The notes beneath the pieces were generated by a model. It was not told the origin of the DNA and did no database searches. It was given only the letters and a program-made list of their open reading frames with translations. From Maratus speciosus (lineage: Eukaryota > Arthropoda > Arachnida > Araneae > Salticidae), in assembly GCA_963932465.1 (NCBI GenBank), contig OZ010790.1, forward strand, positions 97,122,363 to 97,186,362: DNA of 64,000 nt, given 5' to 3'. Shown one piece after another: positions 56,444 through 64,000 of this stretch; positions within the stretch are counted from its first letter, which is position 1, and each line of letters opens with the position of its first letter. Position numbers and translations under genes: made by a program.

Positions 56444-57420
56444 TTTTAATTTACTTTTAAATGTAACTAGTTTTTACCACTTTGCAATATAGTTGAAAAT
56501 TGTTTGACTTCGGTTCCTCTACCCGCGTTCTAACTTTCGTAAATATACTTGGATTATCACGAAATTGATGTATGTTAGTCACTGACGTTAACTATAACAT
56601 ATTTCCTATTGAAAATGGAAAAGTGTAACACTTAGAGTTCGTTTACAGCGACATTCGAAAGAATTCACATAAATTATGGTCTACTGGAGATAATTGAAGA
56701 GCTGAGTGGAAGAACATGTTATGCTATATTTTCTTAAAAATTATTTTATTCTTTGTATGAAGGCGTTATCAGGTATTCTATCACATGGTAAAGCTAAAAT
56801 ACCAAAATTCTATTTAGCCTTGAAGATTTAAGACATTATTCATTAATATTTAATATCTAATTATTTAATAATGTAAATAATATTAATATTTTTTTAATAT
56901 TTAAAAATTAAATATAAATAAGTTTTTTTGATAGAGCACTTGTACCACACCTGTTAATATTTTAAACACACGGTATCAAACAGAAAATAAATCATTAAAA
57001 TTGACAACAAAAACTTTCACATCAAATTTCTTCAAATGTAATTTTTGTTACTTAACATGTTCTTCCACTTAGCTCTTCAATTGTTTACACTGTAAACAAT
57101 TATCTCCAGTAGACCCTAATTTATGTGAATTCTTTTCATTTCAGGTTTAAGTCATAATTTCTCAAAGGAGTCTACCTGCTTATCCAATCTCTTTTTGTTA
57201 TTAACCGATATGGGTTAGAAAGCATAGTGGTTTATGTATTCAGTTCTGTGCGCCGAATTTTCAATGTTTCTCTTATTTTAGCTCTGCCAAGCTACTCATA
57301 TCAGGAGCCCTCATATAAATATTATTTATTAACTATAAAAATTTCAAATAGGAAGGTGAGTGAATTCCGGGGGTTGCGAGAATGGACAGAGGGGGAGACT
57401 AATTTTCAAACTTCTGCCGA
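56444..57420. other. Non-coding stretch with an inverted pair
   Basis: GAAGAGCTGAGTGGAAGAACATG (about 56697) is inverted as ACATGTTCTTCCACTTAGCTCTTC (about 57056), and AATTCACATAAATTATGGTCTACTGGAGATAA is inverted near 57100-57135. This defines a ~480-bp element (about 56655-57140) without coding sequence. Confidence 0.6.
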
Positions 57421-58015
57421 ACCTCTCCTTTGAAATATCATCGGAAAGTCCTTTGACCACTCTTTCATATTATGAACCTTTCTCCTCCCTGAATTGAATT
57501 CCGAGAGTGGGGGGAGAGGGAGTGGTGAGGGGTGAATTTTTTAAATTGCAGCGATTTCTACAATAAATTTTAGATGTGGTTTTTTGATGGAGACCTCCGG
57601 TAAATATTATTTATTAAATTTAAAATTTAAAAGTGGGAGCTGAATTATTTACGGATATATTCTGGGAAGAACGAGTGAACCCACGTGGGGGGGGGGGGGT
57701 AAATTTCAAACTTTTTTTGGACCCGTCATGTGATATATCATCGGAAAGTTTTCGGACCACTCTTTCATATTATGAACCTTTCTTCTTCCCTCCCTAGTTT
57801 GGCGCCCCGCGGGAGGCACTTTTCGAACTTTTTTGAAATCGTAGCGTTTTTATCCTTTTAGATCGGATTGATTTACGGAGCCCTCCGATACATAATTTAT
57901 AATATATGAAAATTTCAAAAAGAGGGATGGGCAGGGTGTATTCCGGGGGACACGATAGTTGGAATCCTAGGGGGGGGGGGGGTACTTTTCTAAATTTAGT
58001 CGACACAGGCCCTTA
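57421..58015. repeat. 300-bp repeat units, GATATATCRTCGGAAAG family
   Basis: ATATCATCGGAAAGT recurs at 57435 and 57735, exactly 300 bp apart, each followed by GACCACTCTTTCATATTATG and AACCTTTCT. A third diverged unit lies near 58930 (GATATATCGTTGGAAAGTCC) and others at 20.9-21.2 kb. Units carry G-runs (57680-57690 and 57970-57982). Confidence 0.8.
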
Positions 58016-58022
58016 TTATCGC

Positions 58023-58113
58023 ATGGATTTGGAGGCCTCTTGATGGCCGGGACCCCTGGGCAAAGTCCCGATTTGCCCAGGGGTCCCGGACATCAAGAGG
58101 CCTCCAAATCCAT
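58023..58113. repeat. Near-perfect GC-rich palindrome, 42-bp arms
   Basis: 58023-58064 pairs with 58072-58113 at 41 of 42 positions, with a 7-base loop (GTCCCGA). The arms contain GGAGGCCTCTTGAT and GGGACCCCTGGGCAAA. It is strongly GC-rich in an AT-rich setting. The stem could fold as RNA or cruciform DNA. No flanking duplication is obvious. Confidence 0.93.
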
Positions 58114-59024
58114 ATATTAATTTATAAAATATTTACTTTTTCCCTCACAGTTCCGAAAATTTTCAAATACAAAATACAAACTTCATTTTTAAAAGATTCT
58201 ACTAAACTTTCTGAAAAACAAATTTCATTTTGAACTCACAGAGCTCAATGCTTTCGCAAAGCAAAACTCAACTACTATTAAATAAGAAATAATATTTTGA
58301 TTGTAATAGATTGTATTAGCAATGAACTTATATCATATCTGAACTTTAGTGGTTGAAAATAATCAGTTCTAATTGTCATCATTGTTGTTGATAAATTTTT
58401 ATTCAAAGTTTCTTCCTTTAACTTTGATTTAAATATGAAAAAGAAACCCAAAATTTCCATCTTTTTAGATATATTGAAAAAACACTTTCTACTTGTGAAG
58501 TAGAAAGTATTTTATTTGATATTATGTTGTGTGTAGTACAACTTAAAAATATGTAAAAAAAAAAAAAAAAAGGTAACTTGATTAACTGATATTTATATCT
58601 TAGAGTATTTGACACTCTTCCATAAATTGAAGTTATTAAATTCATCTTAAAATGATATAAAGGCTGCTAAAGTTATATAAAAAAGTTTCGTTCTGTACTA
58701 AGAAAGAAAGAGTATTTTTATTAATTAAGGTACTTAATTTAGAATTGACGGAGGTAATAATTTTCTTCTATTTAAAATCCAAGGTACGAAAATATTGTTT
58801 ATACATTACACATATGACTGACCATCAGTTCTCTTTGGATAATTTTGCAACGATTCGAATGGGTCCCCCTAATTTATCTTTGCCCAGGGCGCCAATTAGT
58901 CATGATCCGGGCCTGAGCCGACACCCCTCATGTGATATATCGTTGGAAAGTCCTGTGACCACTTATTCGTATTATGCACTTTCCTTCTCCCTCTTCCCCC
59001 CCCCCCCCTTTGTTCGTTTAACGT
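58114..59024. other. Non-coding stretch, one satellite unit
   Basis: An AT-rich segment with an A-run at about 58556-58571, an inverted TTTCTACTTGTGAAGTAGAAAG hairpin at 58486-58507, and a GATATATCGTTGGAAAG unit at about 58930. A C-run is at about 58997-59008. No gene was seen. Confidence 0.55.
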
Positions 59025-59032
59025 ATTCCAGT

Positions 59033-59883
59033 TAGAGTTGCAAAGGGTGGAAAAATACGGGTTTATTCCCGGGAATAAACCCGGTTTTTGGGGAAGGAAA
59101 TTTTTAAATTTTCCGGGAGTTTTCAGAAAGTTTTAAGCATGAAAATTTTTTAATTTATTATTTTTTATTATTTCAATTTTTGACAATGTAAACAAAACTA
59201 ATAACATAAAATATTTTAATTTATTATTTTTTATTATTTCAATTTTTGACAATGTAAACAAAACTAATAACATAAAATATTAAAAAAATAACACGGTTTA
59301 CATGAAAACTAACGAAATACAGGCTTACGCTGCAGAAATATTAAGTAAAGAGAAATTTAAAAAATTGTTATTTTAATCGTCGATAAGTAAAAAGTGAAAG
59401 AGGCAAATGAGAGATTCATCTTCCCTGGCATGAATATAAACTTCACCTCTGTTCGTCGAATCAACGAATGTAAACAAAAAAGAAAACGAACAAAATTAAA
59501 AGAAACCAATGCAAAAATACTACAAAACAACTCGTTAGAAAATTAATATAAAGTATGCCTGAAAACGAGATGCGCGAACCAACAGAAACTGAAAAAAATC
59601 ATTTTTTAAAGAAACATTCAAATCCTCACCTATTTACAGCTGTCATTGCTGTAAAGCTATTAAATTATTAACAGTAGACTGTAAAATCATAAGTTTTGTG
59701 AATTCATAAAGTAAAATCTATCTTTTTGGAACATTCATCCCTAAAATATCTTTAAAATAAAAATTTCAAATTGGAAAATAACTGGTTTTGTTCATCTTCA
59801 AAACTCCTTCAAAATTTCCAATATTCCCCAAAATTTCGGGTTTATTCCCGCCCTTCAAAAACTGCGGGTTTTTTGCAACTCTA
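59033..59883. mobile_element. 851-bp hAT-type element with perfect 8-bp TSD
   Basis: The tips TAGAGTTGCAAA and TTTGCAACTCTA are perfect inverses. ATTCCAGT is present on both sides (59025-59032 and 59884-59891). Subterminal CGGGTTTATTCCCGGGAAT on the left is matched by CGGGTTTATTCCCG on the right. The interior holds a 66-bp tandem duplication and no transposase. Confidence 0.9.
59149..59282. repeat. Recent 66-bp tandem duplication
   Basis: Two virtually identical 66-bp units starting at about 59151 and 59217 (TAATTTATTATTTTTTATTA, TTTCAATTTTTGACAATGTA, AACAAAACTAATAACATAAA). The identity shows the duplication is much younger than the surrounding element. Confidence 0.93.
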
Positions 59884-59891
59884 ATTCCAGT

Positions 59892-60960
59892 AGAAAGTTT
59901 TCTAATAATGGAGAAATTATAGATTTGATATTTGATCTCAAATGACGTAGAAAAATCAATAAAAAATATTGATCCCATTTACCATTCTTTTCGTTCATGG
60001 TTTTGCCAATAGGGGGTGCTTTTGATTCTTATATCTTTGGCCATTTTGGTGCTAATTGCCGAAAAATTCCAATTTTCGATACTTAAACTCCCCTTACCGC
60101 TTCATACATACCCGCGTTTTTTCAACTTTTTTCAACCAGGTGGCGCCGCCACACGACTTTTCCACTCTTGTGACTGCATTATAGCCTCCCTTCGGTTTGT
60201 TGTTTTTTAATTCCATCTGTTTTCAGTTACCATACATTTAATAAAATCTGCTTTATAAATATGTAAAAATAATGATTTTAATAATCGATTGTAGAACATC
60301 TCGATTGTAGATTCTCGAAAGTAATCGATGACTGTATCGATTGTGTTTTTTACGATGACGATTTTTTTCGATTGGTAAATTTTCGAGAATCGCCCATCAC
60401 TAGTTTACAGTATATTTTAATGATTTTACATAATTTCAATTATTAAAACCCCTTCGGGACGGGAGCGTTTTACGAAATTTTTAATCTTTTGTCACCGTTT
60501 TTTAAAAAGAGAAATTTGTGTCTTCTTGAATCGAGAAAATGTGCTGATTAAATAACGCAAATTTTACAGTAAAATTTTACCGGTGAGGAAACACAAGGAT
60601 TCTGAGCGCTTCATGCGGCACGCATACGGGGCGCTCGTCCCCAAGGGGTTAAGAAATTAATATGCATTCTATAGATGTTACAGAAATTACATTTTCCTGG
60701 TGTTAACGATACCATTTATAAAATTAAGAGTGTAGTACTTAAAGTTCTTCCTCAGGGGCATTCAAAAGGATTTGGTTACATTATGAGCTAAGGGAGAGAT
60801 AACTTTTTGAGGTACATTTTAATGACAATACACAATTTCAGTCATTAAGGAACTGATATGTATTTTTATTTACATTTATTTATTTATTAGCCCCCGATAT
60901 GTTATTTCTTACGTGCAACATTTACAGTGTCGACCCTAAAAAATAACATTTCGTTAAATA
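59892..60960. other. Non-coding stretch with a lone hAT-like tip
   Basis: 60280-60403 is rich in ATCGAT motifs and ends ATCGCCCATCACTAG, the tip type of the 17166-22188 composite; no left partner is present. CAGGTGGCGCC at 60137 is a CTCF-like core. The CCCCTTCGGGACGGGAG (60450) and CCCCAAGGGGTTAAG (about 60640) blocks are a weak inverted pair. Confidence 0.5.
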
Positions 60961-61980
60961 AGTCAGCCGTAAAACGAAGTAGATGTATCATTGTACGGTT
61001 AAATACTGATAATCTCTATTGCATTTTTTTAAACTTTTAAGCAACGCACATTTTCAATTTTTACACCTTCTTATAGGAAAAAACGTACTTTTAGCTGCAA
61101 TTTGTTTGAAAACTGCATCTCATTTTATTTTGGGGATGTTAATTTTTTGTAGTTTTAATACAATTTCTGTAATGGTGCAACTGAAGTATCCCATTTCTGT
61201 AGAAAGGAAAGGGAAAGCAGTGGGAAAATAATTGATTACTATATCTTTTTTTTTTGCCATTTTCTCATAAAAACTGAGAAAAAAATTAATTAAAATACGT
61301 ACTATTTTGAAGAAATATAAAGTAATGATTTTTTTAAAACATGGAGCTATTATTATAAATTATATTTAATTTTAAGTATTTATATTAATGTTACAAACAA
61401 ATGAAGGCATATGAATCATTAGATAGTCAATTTTTTTTGTCGAATTCACGAGATCGCTCTTTGCTGGGTCTGTGCATTATTCCGCGATAGTGACGTCATG
61501 TGCATACTTTTCTGTAGATGTTGTTTAAGACTGGATCGTAAATGTGGAATTTTTCAGCCATTGCAGATGAAGTCATTTTATATAAAATAAAAACGCGTAT
61601 TTTAAGTCTTAAAAACTGAAATAAGTTTTGTAGAAAGGCATAATTTTCCCTCCAGCCGCTTTGAAATTCTTTTTTTCAGCTGAAATGCTCCACTTTTGAA
61701 AATAGCGCAATTGAAAATCGCACACTGATAAAAGTTTTACAAAAATTTAAAGTCTCTTTACAGAAAAGCACTGACATTTAGGTTAAAATTATATTTGTTT
61801 AAGAGTTAGGCTAATCAATAAGATGCATTTTTTATTATAACTAATTTTGTATGCTTATTATAGCTTAACCTTTCGTCGAAATTCGACAGGTATCATCTCG
61901 TAATAACAATAATAATTTTTTTTACTCATCTGGGGCGACACTAAATTTTGAAAAAGCAGAATTCCTGCCTCCTGCTTGTG
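60961..61980 (+). mobile_element. Helitron-like repeat, copy 3
   Basis: It runs from CAGCCGTAAAACGAAGTAGA through CGCACATTTTCAATTTTTAC, TTTTAAGTCTTAAAAACTG, then GGGGCGACACTAAATTTTGA, AAAAGCAGAATTCCTG. The final tetranucleotide is not CTAG here (CCTGCTTG follows), so the end is mutated or different. About 270 bp at 61645-61915 differ from copy 2. Confidence 0.5.
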
Positions 61981-62327
61981 TTGTTCCATTGTCTGTGCAC
62001 ATCTTTTAACCACTGCACACGACTAAATTTTAAAAGTAATTTTTATTTTATTTAATCGCTACAATGCTGTGATTAAGAAAGGTAAAAATTTTTGTTAAAT
62101 ATTATTTGTGCTCAAATTCAAGTATTTTTTTCATTTTTTAAGGTCTAGTATACCAACAGAAAGCATTGTTCCAGAACCTTAGTTCCACCGATTGGTTGAA
62201 AAAAAATCACCTGACGGTACAGCGTCTTTACACAACAAATAAAAATCACGAAAAAAATCAACACAATCGATTGTTTCTTAGCACCATACGAAGACCTACA
62301 AATAGTAGAATCAACAATCAATTAGGG
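61981..62327. other. Non-coding stretch
   Basis: No recognisable gene. The 102-codon frame at 62166-62474 runs across the left tip of the next element and has no domain. Confidence 0.5.
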
Positions 62328-62914
62328 GAGACAGGGGGGAATGGCGACACCTTAAGGGAATTTAATGTTTTTCACTCACAAAAAAAGGTTTATTTTTTAA
62401 TAGTAAAAATTCAAAAGCTGAATCTGATCTTTTGTATCTGTATAAATTTAACCGTAATCATAACTGTAATGTAAGCACACATGAAAAAAAAATTCTTTCA
62501 ACCTCTGTACAGTGGCGGATTTACCCAGGATACTGGGGTAATTCCGCCACTGTATCGGGGTAATGACGCCACTCTTTAATAACCTAGTAAAACATAAAAT
62601 GGATACTAGAAAACACATAAAATACTGAAAATATTTAGAAAGCAATAATTTAGCAGAATAATGAATAATTACAATGTTTCTTAAGCTAGATTTATTAATG
62701 TGCTAAGCTTACAATTTAACTCAAATTAGAAAAATCACCCTTTGCCATGGTGGCGGCATTACCCCGAGAGGACAATATAGCGAAAATCCCCCAGCAAAGC
62801 CGAAAGAAGAACCGAACTTGTTCAGCAAATCGCATCAAAATGTCGGCGAATGCATGTAGATTACGGGTAATATTATCTTAAGTACCTAATGTTACAATAA
62901 AAGGTGTTTAGCTC

Positions 62915-63645
62915 CAGGGCCGAAACTAGCCTTTTTTGCACCCGAGGCAAGCATGGATTTTGGCGCCCCCCCCTACCCCCCCTTCTTCCGCAAAGTATAT
63001 TTATTTACAAAAAGAATTTTATTAATTTTCTAATAGCCGACTTATTTTAAAATTTAAAATATGTAATCTTAAAATATGTAATACTGAACTACGTAAAATA
63101 CAATAGGGGGAGGTCACGGGGCTCATGACTCCCTCTGAACACCAACAAAAATATTCTAAAGATCATTTTTAAAATGAAATATACAGTTAGAGTCCCGATT
63201 ATCCGAGTCATGCTTAACTGAGTCCTGCTTAACCAAGTTTCCGCTTTCACCGAGTTATTTCCTTCTGATGGACTGATGGCTTCTATTATTATGAAACAGC
63301 CATTATAAATGAAGTGTTAGGTGAAGATGAAAGAGCAGTCGTAAAAAGTTAGAACTCTGATTTTCTGGTTAGAATGGGAAGAAAAAAAAAGAAAAAAAAT
63401 ATGTATGGCTATTGTTTTCTTCCCATTCTGACTAGAAAATCAGAGTTCTAACTTTTTACTAACTTTTAACTTTTTCATCTTCTCGTAACACTTCACTTAT
63501 AATGGCTGTTTCATAATAATAGTAGCCATCAGTCCATCAGAAGAAAATGATCCATTCCAAAGGTATAATCCTTTATTTGGCGCCCCTTCGTTCTGGCGCC
63601 CGGGGCACATGCCACTCTGCCCCCCCCCCCCTTAGTTTCGGCCCT
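62915..63645. mobile_element. hAT-type element, copy B of 41427-42124
   Basis: CAGGGCCGAAACTAGCC at 62915 is inverted as TAGTTTCGGCCCT ending about 63645. The sequence is close to copy A throughout, including CACCAACAAAAATATTCTAA and the foldback. A clean 8-bp duplication is not visible here (AGCTCC occurs on both sides but offset). Confidence 0.82.
63188..63545. repeat. Foldback module, copy 3
   Basis: Same module as 41762-42028, with an extra CTTAACTGAGTCCTG unit in the left arm and an AG-rich loop (AAGAAAAAAAAAGAAAAAAAA). The right arm has a small duplication (ACTTTTTACTAACTTTTAAC). Confidence 0.82.
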
Positions 63646-63861
63646 TACTTATTTGAAGCTCCAAAATAAGAAGCAACTAGATGAAAACTAAATTTTTCAC
63701 TAGAACAAACGAACAACGTACAACAAAATCACTCTCATTCTAGGCACTGTTTCTATTGTTGGCCGTTAAAGTGCAGACGCATTCATTATCTCAAACTGCC
63801 GTTAGTTTTTAAGCAAGGCGGGGTGGCGGCATAACCCTGAGTGGCGCCATTCCCCCGGTCT

Positions 63862-64000
63862 TTTATATTACTTAATTTTAAAGTCGTACTCATTCTATTT
63901 TAGACTATTCATTTTTCATTCAATGTCTTTATGTATATCTATCCTTTTTTCAACCATTTGGAAAAATGGTTATTGTCCTCGTCAGGGTAGGAAATCAAAA
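63862..64000. other. Right edge, non-coding
   Basis: AT-rich; nothing recognised. Confidence 0.5.

Larger units (their letters stand above)
62328..63861. mobile_element. Outer TIR element with GGGGGAATGGCG tips, nested contents
   Basis: AGACAGGGGGGAATGGCGACAC (62329) is inverted at 63841-63861 (GTGGCGCCATTCCCCCGGTC). Inside, TCGGGGTAATGACGCCACT (62556) and GTGGCGGCATTACCCCGAG (62750), and CAGTGGCGGATTTACCC (62511) and GGGGTAATTCCGCCACTG (62534), form further inverted pairs with the same GGCG..ATT..CCCC theme. The hAT copy B lies within. Boundaries are tentative. Confidence 0.45.

Overview
The window is eukaryotic, AT-rich, almost gene-free DNA. It most resembles an arthropod genome, possibly a spider or other chelicerate. 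The evidence is the dense mix of mariner/Tc1, pogo/Tigger, hAT and Harbinger-type DNA transposons, MITEs and long microsatellites, together with spliceosomal exons. No operons, rRNA, tRNA or bacterial genes were seen. The only intact long reading frame is a mariner-superfamily transposase near the left edge. The only plausible host gene is on the minus strand: two in-phase exons at 12615-12788 and 11303-11440, ending in a stop codon and a poly(A) signal. They look like the 3' end of a larger gene whose other exons were not securely identified.

Layout. 1-2836: a mariner-type element with an intact 362-aa DD41D transposase and very long terminal inverted repeats (TIRs), each made of two ~314-bp subunits; its left ~138 bp lie outside the window. 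5444-7275: a TA microsatellite and a decaying ~326-bp tandem array. 8470-8765: a 59-bp tandem array. 11.2-12.8 kb: the host-gene 3' end. 13-14.3 kb: hAT-like fragments. 16.5-30 kb: a decayed, roughly 1-kb tandem repeat family interrupted by a ~5-kb hAT-type composite (17166-22188) that itself holds a 150-bp array, a 1.16-kb TIR element and a Tigger relic, plus further insertions (MITEs, and a second Tigger relic carrying a CENP-B-type helix-turn-helix). 31.5-34.8 kb: a foldback MITE and a palindromic double-ended Tc1 relic. 36.7-41.1 kb: two relics of one mariner family in opposite orientation around an extremely AT-rich 2.7-kb island; the right relic is split by a Harbinger-type MITE. 41.1-43.9 kb: a ~160-bp tandem repeat split by a hAT element, then a second hAT. 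44.6-48 kb, 51.4-56.4 kb and 60.9-62 kb: copies of a Helitron-like repeat with a conserved 3' hairpin plus CTAG end. 49.5-50.5 kb: a ~150-bp array containing GCGCCACCTG. 50771-51222: a foldback MITE. 52.3-55.05 kb: a paralogous duplication in which each copy serves as the empty site for insertions in the other, exposing a small MITE family (TIR GGCACAG, 8-bp target duplications) and a second TIR element. 57.4-58.1 kb: 300-bp repeat units and a near-perfect GC-rich 91-bp palindrome. 59033-59883: a hAT element with a perfect 8-bp target site duplication (TSD). 62.3-63.9 kb: a three-layer nest of TIR elements.

The genes do not form a pathway. The window is a record of nested insertion into old tandem repeats. 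Three points merit follow-up: the intact DD41D element, the GGCACAG MITE family validated by paralogous empty sites, and the recurrence of a CTCF-like core (AGRKGGCGC) in several unrelated repeat families. All family assignments come from reading motifs by eye; no database search was possible.
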